25,424 nucleotides of DNA from an uncultured Megasphaera sp. Lineage in GTDB: Bacteria > Bacillota > Negativicutes > Veillonellales > Megasphaeraceae. Every line of letters begins with the position of its first letter. The first letter of the stretch is position 1. This document shows, one piece after another, positions 14,100-20,869 of this stretch. The position numbers and the translations under genes are program-made. The notes beneath the pieces were generated by a model. The model had not been told where the DNA came from. It saw nothing but the letters and a program-made list of their open reading frames with translations, and did no database searches. The DNA is taken from the NCBI GenBank assembly GCA_900540735.1, contig UQHB01000039.1, positions 1 through 25,424 of the forward strand. Reading direction: 5' to 3'.

Positions 14100-15044
14100 C
14101 TAGTCTCCGCCGGAAAATAATGATATGGAGACTATTTTATTATCTTTGACGCTAAACCCTAAGTAGATATTAGCACCATAGCTGTACGGATAATATACGG
14201 TACCGTCTTTTTGTTTCATGGCATAGGTGAGCCCATAAGCTTGACGCAGGTCATTGATATCCATGCCAACAGTAATATTTCCTGGGGCAGACCAACCATT
14301 GTTCTTTGTCGTAGTAATGGACATGATATGATTGCCGCGCGTTACGATTTCTAGCGAATCGCCATACCAATACGTGGTTTCGGTAATCGTGTTTCTATAT
14401 ACACTCGTAAAGGTACGGCTCGATTGTTTGGTAGGCGCACCATATATGGTGCGGATGTAGTCCATGCCGACATGTAAGGGCAGATTGCCAAGCGTCATAT
14501 CCTTACTGGTTTGCAAGGGATGAGAGACAAAGGCATCATCCGTATCGGTTAGTGTCAGAGATACCACGGCATTATCTTTGACGCCGATATAAAAGCGGTA
14601 AAAACCGCGGCCATTCCCACGGGTGATAAATAGATTTTCAGTATAGACGTAGTAAGTCATCCCGTCTTTAGTGATGACCGCATTGGGTTTACCATATTTT
14701 TTAGTGACTTTAGATAGAGAATCGCCGACTTGAATACCGTTTAAAGTGGTAAAACCTGGTTCTGTTACGGTAATACGATGGATATATTGCCGTGATTCAT
14801 CGCTGTAAATGGTTAAACCATAGGGATATGTCATGACTAAATTAGGGGATTTATATGTATCGGGATAAGTGACTCGTGTCGTAGTTAATGGATTTCCGAC
14901 CGTGTTATCCAGGATTTTAGGGGAATCAAGGATTGTCAAACCGGCAAGCCGAAACGAATCTTCAGGCAGCGCTGTTTCTGCAAACACGCCGGACGTTAGA
15001 CAAAAAGCTGCTAAGACGGTGATGCATACCTGTTTTAGTTTCAT
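14100..15044 (-). CDS. Secreted protein with three SmpA/BamE-like repeats
   Basis: AAAGGAGG precedes the ATG. The 314-residue product has a clear signal peptide (MKLKQVCITVLAAFCLTSGVFA, cleavage before ETALP) and is probably periplasmic. Three related segments are visible: GIQVGDSLSKVTKKYGKPNA, then NLPLHVGMDYIRTIYGAPTK, and NITVGMDINDLRQAYGLTYA. Each is followed by beta strands ending in phrases like YIGVKDNAVVSLTLTD and GFSVKDNKIVSISL. The V/I-G-M/D-x-L-x-x-x-Y-G pattern is that of SmpA/OmlA/BamE-type domains, which bind envelope proteins. There is no lipobox cysteine, so it is not a BamE lipoprotein. It lies in the minus-strand operon; its role on a mobile element is unknown, though surface modification or exclusion is conceivable. 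Confidence 0.72.
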   Translation of the reverse strand: MKLKQVCITVLAAFCLTSGVFAETALPEDSFRLAGLTILDSPKILDNTVGNPLTTTRVTYPDTYKSPNLVMTYPYGLTIYSDESRQYIHRITVTEPGFTTLNGIQVGDSLSKVTKKYGKPNAVITKDGMTYYVYTENLFITRGNGRGFYRFYIGVKDNAVVSLTLTDTDDAFVSHPLQTSKDMTLGNLPLHVGMDYIRTIYGAPTKQSSRTFTSVYRNTITETTYWYGDSLEIVTRGNHIMSITTTKNNGWSAPGNITVGMDINDLRQAYGLTYAMKQKDGTVYYPYSYGANIYLGFSVKDNKIVSISLFSGGD

Positions 15045-15127
15045 TGCATACTCCTCCTTTACATAACAATAGCTACTTCTTTTTATGATATTTCAACCAG
15101 TGCCGAAGCTTGGCAGATAAAAAGGGA

Positions 15128-15463
15128 TTACTTTTTTTCTGTTATATCTCCAGTTTCGTGGTGTGAACGCAAGTATAGTAGTAAACTTTCTAGTTCTACA
15201 GCTTCCTCCGGAGAAAGGTGCTGAATAGCTGTTAACAACCGCTGTTGGGAAGGGGAAGAAATTGTGGCTGGGTTTGGGAAATTTAATGGTAGCGATACAC
15301 CAAAATGCACCGATATCTTATGTAATGACTGATATCTGGGTATAGTACGGCCACATTCCCATGAAGATATGGTAGAACGAGAAACACCAAGTATAGAAGC
15401 CATTTGACGCTGCGTCAAGCGGTTTTGCTTTCGTAATGTGTGTAAATCATCAGCAATAGACAT
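15128..15463 (-). CDS. XRE-family regulator (second of a tandem pair)
   Basis: The 111-residue protein has an N-terminal helix-turn-helix: DDLHTLRKQNRLTQRQMASI, LGVSRSTISSWECGRTIPRY. The C-terminal helical tail reads SPSQQRLLTAIQHLSPEEAVELESLLLYLRSH. The same plan is present in the gene just upstream (TPSQHRLMEEIPKTAPEIAEQLEDYLRFLQNN), so the two are paralogues from a tandem duplication that has diverged strongly. The gap between them is only 14 bases and there is no strong ribosome site, which suggests translational coupling. It is probably an element immunity or lysogeny-type repressor. Confidence 0.85.
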   Translation of the reverse strand: MSIADDLHTLRKQNRLTQRQMASILGVSRSTISSWECGRTIPRYQSLHKISVHFGVSLPLNFPNPATISSPSQQRLLTAIQHLSPEEAVELESLLLYLRSHHETGDITEKK

Positions 15464-15477
15464 AAAGGCAAAAGAAT

Positions 15478-15831
15478 TTATTTAGTATTAGTAGAACTTT
15501 TATGTTTTAAATTATTTTGTAAAAAACGTAAATAATCTTCTAACTGTTCTGCTATTTCAGGAGCTGTTTTAGGAATTTCTTCCATTAAACGATGTTGACT
15601 GGGAGTCAGTATTTGATACTTAACATTTGGCTCAAAACTTCCTGAAAGTAGTATTTGTACATCAATACCAAAATGCTGGGCTATTCTATTTAGATTTCCT
15701 GAGCGGGGTTCCTTTTTTCCCATTTCCCAAGCAGAAACTGAGCTTCCCGTTACTCCGGCTATAACAGCAAATTCTTTTTGTGATAGGCCTGCACGTGTTC
15801 GTAATGTTTTTATGGTATCTCCTATTGACAT
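15478..15831 (-). CDS. XRE-family regulator (first of a tandem pair, CI-like position)
   Basis: The 117-residue protein follows AAAGGTGG. The helix-turn-helix is at residues 5-60 (DTIKTLRTRAGLSQKEFAVI, then GSSVSAWEMGKKEPRSGNLN). The C-terminal oligomerisation tail resembles that of its downstream paralogue. It is divergently placed to a small Cro-like gene across a 165-base control region, the usual geometry of a bistable phage or ICE switch. No LexA-type peptidase domain is present, so it would have to be inactivated by another route, for example an antirepressor or a metallopeptidase such as the ImmA class; none is obvious beside it. Confidence 0.87.
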   Translation of the reverse strand: MSIGDTIKTLRTRAGLSQKEFAVIAGVTGSSVSAWEMGKKEPRSGNLNRIAQHFGIDVQILLSGSFEPNVKYQILTPSQHRLMEEIPKTAPEIAEQLEDYLRFLQNNLKHKSSTNTK

Positions 15832-15859
15832 TCTTTTTCCACCTTTCTATATACTCAAT

Positions 15860-15888
15860 ATTTTATATGTTATACGCAGTTTTTTCAA
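15860..15888 (-). promoter_or_regulatory. Leftward promoter of the XRE/secreted/XseA operon
   Basis: Minus strand TTGAAA (15888-15883), 17 bases, TAAAAT (15865-15860), about 30 bases before the first repressor start. Confidence 0.65.
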
Positions 15889-15912
15889 CCTAAACAACAT
15901 TTTTTTTGATTT

Positions 15913-15969
15913 TATACTATTCTTTTTAACACTTTTTATATTGAAAAGAATTTAAAAGAATAGTATAAT
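15913..15969 (+). promoter_or_regulatory. Rightward promoter with repressor operators
   Basis: TTGAAA (15941-15946), 17 bases, TATAAT (15964-15969). The spacer holds two AAAAGAA repeats ten bases apart (15944 and 15954). A 14-bp perfect inverted repeat TATACTATTCTTTT (15913-15926) / AAAAGAATAGTATA (15954-15967) spans promoter and upstream DNA. The repeats are likely binding sites of the XRE/Cro proteins. Confidence 0.7.
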
Positions 15970-15996
15970 ATTAGTAAGTGAGGTGAGGATATTGGA

Positions 15997-16206
15997 ATGA
16001 TGGTAAATTCTTATGAAGTAAAAATGTCTCTTGAAGAGGCTCGTCTTTTACGAAAGAAAAGACAAAAGGATATGGCTGAAATTTTATCAGTTAGTATTGG
16101 CACATACCGCAAATTGGAAAGAAACTCAGAACTCTTAACTATTGGGCAACTAAAAAAAATTACTAAGTTTTTGAATCTTCCCTATTATGCATTTAATTTT
16201 TTTTAG
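15997..16206 (+). CDS. Small Cro-like helix-turn-helix protein
   Basis: The 69-residue protein consists of almost nothing but a helix-turn-helix: SLEEARLLRKKRQKDMAEIL, SVSIGTYRKLERNSELLT, IGQLKKITKFLNLPYYAFNFF. GAGGTGAGG lies upstream; ATG 15997 and 16000 are adjacent alternatives. It is the first gene of the rightward arm, opposite the tandem repressors, so a Cro-type role is inferred. It is notably AT-rich compared with the downstream genes. Confidence 0.75.
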   Translation: MMVNSYEVKMSLEEARLLRKKRQKDMAEILSVSIGTYRKLERNSELLTIGQLKKITKFLNLPYYAFNFF

Positions 16207-16240
16207 CTCTAAAATAAACTTTTAAAAACTTTTATAAAAT

Positions 16241-16268
16241 AAAAGAACTTAAAAGAATTAAAAAAGAC
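16241..16268. repeat. Phased AAAAGAA repeats downstream of the Cro-like gene
   Basis: AAAAGAA at 16241 and 16251 and AAAAGAC at 16262 recur at 10-11-base steps, as in the promoter spacer at 15944 and 15954. This is a second operator or a bent A-tract region before the next small gene. Confidence 0.5.
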
Positions 16269-16288
16269 AAAAAAACTAAGAGGAACAT

Positions 16289-16480
16289 ATGAAAATTAAC
16301 TGTAATATCAATGGAATGCATTTAACTGTAAGTAAAAGCACAATACGAAAATCATCGGATGGAGAATCCTTAGTGGGATATTCCTCATCAGGTGATATCG
16401 TCATCATCCAAATTTTGGATGATGGGTATAACATCGAAATCCAATCAGAAAAATTACCCCACTATGAGGAGGTGGATTAA
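16289..16480 (+). CDS. Small hypothetical protein (63 aa)
   Basis: AAGAGGAAC precedes the ATG. The product is short and beta-like (MKINCNINGMHLTVSKS, then GDIVIIQILDDGYNIEIQSE) with no signal peptide or membrane segment. Its stop codon is followed directly by the ATG of the next gene, with GAGGAGGTGG inside its own 3' end serving that gene, so the two are translationally coupled. Not recognised. Confidence 0.65.
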   Translation: MKINCNINGMHLTVSKSTIRKSSDGESLVGYSSSGDIVIIQILDDGYNIEIQSEKLPHYEEVD

Positions 16481-16768
16481 ATGATTAAGGGATTTAAAAA
16501 GTTTCCTGAAAATATGCGATTGACATATATTGAACGGGTCACATATACAGCAGATTTATTTAAAGATTCAGATGTGCCATATGTACAAGTCCGTCTATGT
16601 TATCAGCCTAAGCGGGGTAGGCGAAAAGGGCCGCTATATACCGAATGTATCCAGACGGTTGCTCCTAATATTTCAGAGGCAGAACGCCAAAGGGCTAAGG
16701 AAAATCTAGCTAAAATTATTTTGGAGATGTTTTTTGAAAGCTGTAAACCGACTACATCGGCAGTATAA
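16481..16768 (+). CDS. Small hypothetical protein (95 aa)
   Basis: The start abuts the preceding stop. The product is basic in the middle (YQPKRGRRKG) and ends in the helix EAERQRAKENLAKIILEMFFESC. No family is recognised. It lies in the early rightward operon leading to ArdC, where small antirestriction-accessory or regulatory proteins are common; the role is unknown. Confidence 0.65.
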   Translation: MIKGFKKFPENMRLTYIERVTYTADLFKDSDVPYVQVRLCYQPKRGRRKGPLYTECIQTVAPNISEAERQRAKENLAKIILEMFFESCKPTTSAV

Positions 16769-16783
16769 AGGAGGCGCATGTAT

Positions 16784-16981
16784 ATGAAAAAAGTCGAAGT
16801 ATTTTATATTACGCCGGAAGAAGCTGAGCAAGAAGGCTTGGAACTAATGACGGAGGAAGAAGCCGCTGCTTTATTAGGCGACGGCTGGGATGAAGCACCG
16901 GACGTGCCGGAAGACGAAGAGGAAGGAGGCGATACAGATGGATCCCAAACGACAAGCCGCACACCAGGAACTGGTAGATAA
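16784..16981 (+). CDS. Small acidic hypothetical protein
   Basis: ATG 16784 is nine bases after AAGGAGG; ATG 16778 (three bases) is less likely. The 65-residue product is strongly acidic: FYITPEEAEQEGLELMTEEE, then DEAPDVPEDEEEGGD. Its last 44 bases overlap the start of the ArdC gene in another frame and contain the ArdC ribosome site, so translation is coupled. Small acidic proteins of mobile elements may mimic DNA; this is a guess from composition only. Confidence 0.6.
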   Translation: MKKVEVFYITPEEAEQEGLELMTEEEAAALLGDGWDEAPDVPEDEEEGGDTDGSQTTSRTPGTGR

Positions 16982-19115
16982 AGTTATCCAGCAAATCCAG
17001 GAAGGGAAACCATTTTTCTGGGATCCCGGCCATAACCAGAAAATTATCAACGGGTCTACGAACGTAGCCTATCGCGGTGGGAACATTGTACGTCTTTCTA
17101 TTGCTGCCATGGAACGCGGTTATTCAGATCCACGCTGGGTCACGTACAAACAGGCTAAGGATAATGGCTGGCATGTGCGGAAAGACGAACACGGCGTAAA
17201 AATCGAAGTATACCAACAATATACAGGCAGTAAAAAGAAAAAAGAGGAAGAGGATGAAAAAGAAGACGTAAAATCCCCTTCTTTACGGATTGGCCAACGA
17301 TACCGTGTTGCTACGCCAACCGTGTTTAATGCCGAACAAGTGGAAGGTATGCCACCGTTGCCGGAGCTTTCTAAAGAACACAGGGAACAGCTAGAAAAAG
17401 AACGTGTTGAAGCCATTGAAACCATTATTGCCCATTCAGAGGCGCCGGTTCATTACGACCAATTAGTCCGCAATTATTATTCACCGAGTGAAGATGCCAT
17501 CCATGTCATGCAGAAGGAAAAATTCCATCATGCAGACCGTTTTTATAGCACTGTATTGCACGAAATAGGGCATACTACTGGGCATGAATCACGGCTGGAT
17601 CGGGATATGACTGGCTCTTTTGGTACGGAATCGTATGCTAAAGAAGAACTGCGTGCAGAACTTACGTCCATGTTTTTGAATCAAGAGTTCAATATGCAGT
17701 TTGATAAAGACCACTTTAAAGAACATGCGGCATATCTCCAAAGCTGGGCAAAAGTATTAAAGGATGACCCGGAAGAGTTGTTCCGTGCGGCTGCCGATGC
17801 TGAAAAAGCAGCGGATTATATCCGGACGAATATGTTAGAAAAATACCTGACTAAGGATAAAGCACAGGAAAAAAGCGCGGAGCATACGGTCACGCTTTCG
17901 CAGCTGGAAAACATGGACCAAAAGGAGCTGAATCGGTATGGGGAACAACTAAAAGCACGCCGGGATTGGGAAATTTGGCAGGCAACGGATAAGATGCCTC
18001 CTGAAATTGCGCGGGAATATACCAACCGATTACAAGAAGAGGATTGGCTTTCACAGCGTAATAGTGCTGGTGCTATATGGGAAAAAGCAGTGCTGCCGCT
18101 AGAAGTAGATAGTAATAATAGCAAAGCAACTGATGTCAAAAATCAGATTTCTAAAGCAGGTTGGCTGTTACAAGCACAAAAAAATCAGCAACGTATGGCA
18201 GATTTGAAAGAAGCTTATCCCATCCGCCCGGGTGAGCTATATGTAGAAATCCGGTATTCAGAAGAATTGCCCGGTGAAAATAAAGAAAAGCCGTATGATT
18301 GGGATAAACCGGTGCAACTAAGTATCGCAGCAGCAGAACACTTATTTAAAGAAGCAGATGCAAAGCGGTATTTATCGAATACGTTGAGTGGATATGAGCA
18401 TACTTATGGAAAGACTGATTTTTATATCAAAGACCCGAACATGCAATGCGATGAGATAACTAAACCATATGAAGACCGCTATGATTTGGGCTGTTTAAAC
18501 GGGGGGCTGGTGCAGCATGTGCTATCTCAACGGACTAAGATAGGCCCTAAGCTGGAACAGACATACAAGGAGCAAGAAAAAGAGTTTGGTAAATATGTTA
18601 TCAAAGAAAAACCAAAAGAATTTAATACTTACCCGCAGATTGGGATAAAGGAAGCCTTTGTTCTCGCCAATCAGGACCGCCCCGTAAAGCCGCATAATCC
18701 GACGATTACAATGCAATACGGCAATGGTAAACCTGAAGCATATACCTTAGATTTAGAAGCCGGGTATAAAGCTATGCGGTACTTAAAAAATAGGCAGGAT
18801 GTATGGAATGCTATGGCAGGATTTAGGGATGGGGGACGCAAGGAAAACGTTGATATAGCATACACTATCCAAAAGGATGGGGAATTGATGTATAAAGGGC
18901 AGTATAGCCTGGGAAAAGAAAAAGACTCGTTTAAAATGCATGTGTATTTAAAGAGTGAGATTGGACACGCCCTTCAAAAGGATAAAGTCGTGGGAAAAAC
19001 ACCGGAGGAACGACCGCGGCATAATATTTCGCGGACGATTGAGTTGAAGCCTAAAAAACGCCGTAAAGTCGTTTCCCGAAGAAAGACGACGGCGACGAAA
19101 GACCGGGGAAGGTAG
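16938..19115 (+). CDS. ArdC-type antirestriction / zincin metallopeptidase polyvalent protein
   Basis: The start at 16938 follows GGAAGGAGG by seven bases. The product is 725 residues. Residues 5-115 are the ArdC N-terminal ssDNA-binding domain (DUF1738): NVAYRGGNIVRLSIAAMERG, then DPRWVTYKQAKDNGWHVRKD. A Lys/Glu linker follows. A zincin domain comes next, with HEIGHTTGH (His208, Glu209, His212) and a downstream Glu in YAKEELRAELTSMFL. Residues beyond about 310 form a long extension of helical and mixed segments (EIWQATDKMPPEIAREY, LYVEIRYSEELPG, YDLGCLNGGLVQHVL) like accessory domains of phage/ICE polyvalent proteins. It ends in a basic tail RRKTTATKDRGR shared with the gene at 22428. ArdC proteins protect incoming element DNA from host restriction and can be delivered to recipients with the DNA. 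Confidence 0.9.
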   Translation: MDPKRQAAHQELVDKVIQQIQEGKPFFWDPGHNQKIINGSTNVAYRGGNIVRLSIAAMERGYSDPRWVTYKQAKDNGWHVRKDEHGVKIEVYQQYTGSKKKKEEEDEKEDVKSPSLRIGQRYRVATPTVFNAEQVEGMPPLPELSKEHREQLEKERVEAIETIIAHSEAPVHYDQLVRNYYSPSEDAIHVMQKEKFHHADRFYSTVLHEIGHTTGHESRLDRDMTGSFGTESYAKEELRAELTSMFLNQEFNMQFDKDHFKEHAAYLQSWAKVLKDDPEELFRAAADAEKAADYIRTNMLEKYLTKDKAQEKSAEHTVTLSQLENMDQKELNRYGEQLKARRDWEIWQATDKMPPEIAREYTNRLQEEDWLSQRNSAGAIWEKAVLPLEVDSNNSKATDVKNQISKAGWLLQAQKNQQRMADLKEAYPIRPGELYVEIRYSEELPGENKEKPYDWDKPVQLSIAAAEHLFKEADAKRYLSNTLSGYEHTYGKTDFYIKDPNMQCDEITKPYEDRYDLGCLNGGLVQHVLSQRTKIGPKLEQTYKEQEKEFGKYVIKEKPKEFNTYPQIGIKEAFVLANQDRPVKPHNPTITMQYGNGKPEAYTLDLEAGYKAMRYLKNRQDVWNAMAGFRDGGRKENVDIAYTIQKDGELMYKGQYSLGKEKDSFKMHVYLKSEIGHALQKDKVVGKTPEERPRHNISRTIELKPKKRRKVVSRRKTTATKDRGR

Positions 19116-19140
19116 TGGAATTTCCTGTGAAAGGAGCTGA

Positions 19141-19605
19141 ATGTATATGGAGCATTCGATACAGGATACGTTATGGAAGAAACAACATAACCGGAAAGAA
19201 AACCTGACAGAATTCATGACGATGGATGATAGTGATGATCCGGAAATCCTAGAAGCAACAGGGATGACCAAAAAAGAAAAAGAGTTCTTGCAGTCTGAGC
19301 TTAAATTCCTGCGCTACTGTGATGATAACCTCACGGATGCCATCGAAAGCGGGGACGAATACCAGACCAAAAAATGGGCAGAGCAATACAATTCCTGCAA
19401 AGGCCTCATTTCTTTGTATATGCGGCGGCACAATATTAAGTACCGCATGACAAAAGATAAGGATATCGTAAAAGACGTTGCCCATGCCAAAGTACATAAA
19501 GAAAAAAAAGAGCAGGATGTACCGCACGAAAAGAAAAAACGAATAGTTGTAAAACATCGTTCTAATGAACGGGGCCGTTCATTAGAACGGACTAAAAAAT
19601 ACTAA
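19141..19605 (+). CDS. Hypothetical basic protein between ArdC and primase
   Basis: GGAG lies four bases before ATG 19141 and ten before ATG 19147; either may be used. The 154-residue product is helical and charged (TKKEKEFLQSELKFLRYCDD, YNSCKGLISLYMRRHNIKYR). It ends in a very basic tail, EKKKRIVVKHRSNERGRS, whose VV-x-(R/H)-R and RGR elements resemble the ends of ArdC and the 22428 product. The last codons contain a perfect 15-bp inverted repeat. No family is recognised; placement suggests a role in element processing or replication. Confidence 0.68.
   Translation: MYMEHSIQDTLWKKQHNRKENLTEFMTMDDSDDPEILEATGMTKKEKEFLQSELKFLRYCDDNLTDAIESGDEYQTKKWAEQYNSCKGLISLYMRRHNIKYRMTKDKDIVKDVAHAKVHKEKKEQDVPHEKKKRIVVKHRSNERGRSLERTKKY
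19558..19589. repeat. 32-bp palindrome in the 3' coding end, upstream of the primase
   Basis: CGTTCTAATGAACGG (19558-19572), GG, CCGTTCATTAGAACG (19575-19589): perfect 15-bp arms with a two-base centre. It encodes part of the basic tail of the preceding gene and ends 30 bases before the primase start. It lacks a following T run, so it is not a simple terminator. Confidence 0.8.
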
Positions 19606-19619
19606 GGAGGGATGTATGT

Positions 19620-20084
19620 ATGATACCGGAAGAGATAAGGGAGTATGCCCAATGGATTGTCTGGAAATACATGCCGAATGAAAAAGGGAAATTAACCAAA
19701 GTCCCTTTTTCTCCTCATACCGGGGAAATGGCCAGTGTACAAAGGCCTTTGACCTGGGGCACATATGAGGAAGCCTGCCGGGTCGCCTATAGGTACGACG
19801 GACTGGGATTTATGTTTACTGCACAGGATCCATTTATTGGCATCGATATAGACCATTGCATCCATGATACTGTAATGACCGTAGAGGCAAAGAGGATGAT
19901 GAAGCAGATTGGGTCTTATACGGAAACCAGCCCTTCCGGTAATGGCATTCATATTATTGGCAAAGGAAAACTGCACCGCGGGCACCGGGGCTTCCGCCGT
20001 GGGAATATTGAACTATATGCGGACGCACGGTTCTTCACGGTAACAGGGGCAATGCTGTTAGATGTCCCGATTGCAGATATCTAA
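19620..20084 (+). CDS. Prim-pol (archaeo-eukaryotic-type primase-polymerase) domain protein, ends at an in-frame stop
   Basis: AAGGAGG lies nine bases upstream. The 154 residues form the prim-pol catalytic domain used by plasmids and phages to prime replication: QWIVWKYMPNEKGKLTKVPF, the metal-binding Asp76 and Asp78 in FIGIDIDHC, then TETSPSGNGIHIIGKGKL with the catalytic His and ELYADARFFTVTGAML. The domain is complete to the FFTVTG motif, but the frame stops at TAA 20082-20084. The very next codons continue, in the same frame, into the domain that normally follows (20091-20480). The simplest reading is a point nonsense mutation, for example CAA to TAA, in one 286-codon gene. Confidence 0.88.
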   Translation: MIPEEIREYAQWIVWKYMPNEKGKLTKVPFSPHTGEMASVQRPLTWGTYEEACRVAYRYDGLGFMFTAQDPFIGIDIDHCIHDTVMTVEAKRMMKQIGSYTETSPSGNGIHIIGKGKLHRGHRGFRRGNIELYADARFFTVTGAMLLDVPIADI

Positions 20085-20090
20085 CTTATT

Positions 20091-20480
20091 GTGGATTACA
20101 TGGAAGATACATTTACCGGGACGTATATGGATACAGATGAGGATATAGCGGTTCCTACTGAGCCTGGCGATACAACACTGACCAAGGAAGATAAAACACT
20201 CCTAAAAGCGTTGTTTGCGCAGAAAAATGGCAGTCTTTTAAAGGAACTGTGGGAAGGGAAACATGCACGCAGCGGAAATGCATCTGAAGATGATTTATTC
20301 TTCTGCTGGCAGGTCAATTATCGCAATAACAATGATTTGGTGCAGACGGATCGTATCTTTCGGAATAGCAAACGTATGCGGAAGAAATGGGACACACGAC
20401 ATTATGCTGATGGGTCAACGTATGGACAGCATACGTTGAAGGTAAGTCTTAACAAAGGCTGCAAAGCCGGAAAGGGATGA
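20091..20480 (+). CDS. C-terminal part of the split primase (PriCT-like module)
   Basis: This frame is the same as that of the prim-pol domain and is separated from it by one stop codon. GTG 20091 or ATG 20100 could start it, but neither has a ribosome site. The product reads TLTKEDKTLLKALFAQKNGS, LLKELWEGKHARSGNASEDD, DRIFRNSKRMRKKWDTRHYA, DGSTYGQHTLKVSL. That is the helical module that follows prim-pol in many phage and plasmid primases (conserved LW.G, S.AD-like, DRIFR.S, KW, TYG). Expression as a separate polypeptide would need reinitiation or readthrough. It may therefore be a non-functional half. Confidence 0.65.
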   Translation: MDYMEDTFTGTYMDTDEDIAVPTEPGDTTLTKEDKTLLKALFAQKNGSLLKELWEGKHARSGNASEDDLFFCWQVNYRNNNDLVQTDRIFRNSKRMRKKWDTRHYADGSTYGQHTLKVSLNKGCKAGKG

Positions 20481-20485
20481 AAGTA

Positions 20486-20869
20486 ATGGGATTACGTATG
20501 AAAAGCCAAAACCAGAATGTCAATACATGTGTTTGGATGCGCAGCGATTTTCATCAACGGCCAGAGATTAAGTATTTAAGACGTCAAGCCAATGGGGTAG
20601 CGTTAGTTGTTTTGTATCAATGGATTGTTGAAGAATCCTTAGCTTATGAAGAAGGGATTCTGCCTTCGGATATATTTTATAGAAAAACGGAGGACAATCA
20701 ATTTCAAGTATTTGGCAAAGATCTTATTGAAAAAGGGTTAGTATTACTTTCTAAATTAGAACTCATTGAAATTTATCGGGATGGAAGAATCTATGTACCA
20801 AATCAGCCCTTTATCTTTCGGGGAAATGATAAGGATAATCCCAATAAAAGGAGACGGTACAATGAGTAA
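20486..20869 (+). CDS. Phage replisome organiser N-terminal-like protein (Rep paralogue 1)
   Basis: ATG 20486 follows AAAGGG by nine bases. The 127-residue protein shows the phage_rep_org_N pattern: VWMRSDFHQRPEIKYLRRQA, NGVALVVLYQWIVEESLAYE, GILPSDI, then the winged-helix end LIEKGLVLLSKLELIEIYRDGRIYVPNQPF. This DNA-binding domain is found in phage replisome organisers and plasmid initiators. There is no C-terminal domain. It overlaps the next gene by eight bases (ATGAGTAA) and that gene is a paralogue. Probable initiator or co-initiator at the iteron region downstream. Confidence 0.75.
   Translation: MGLRMKSQNQNVNTCVWMRSDFHQRPEIKYLRRQANGVALVVLYQWIVEESLAYEEGILPSDIFYRKTEDNQFQVFGKDLIEKGLVLLSKLELIEIYRDGRIYVPNQPFIFRGNDKDNPNKRRRYNE

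Noticed and set aside
12615..20084. Two in-frame TAA codons (12615-12617 and 20082-20084) could hint at stop-codon reassignment in the element.
   Set aside because: TAA closes many intact genes on both host and element parts, so it works as a normal stop; decay of two genes is simpler.
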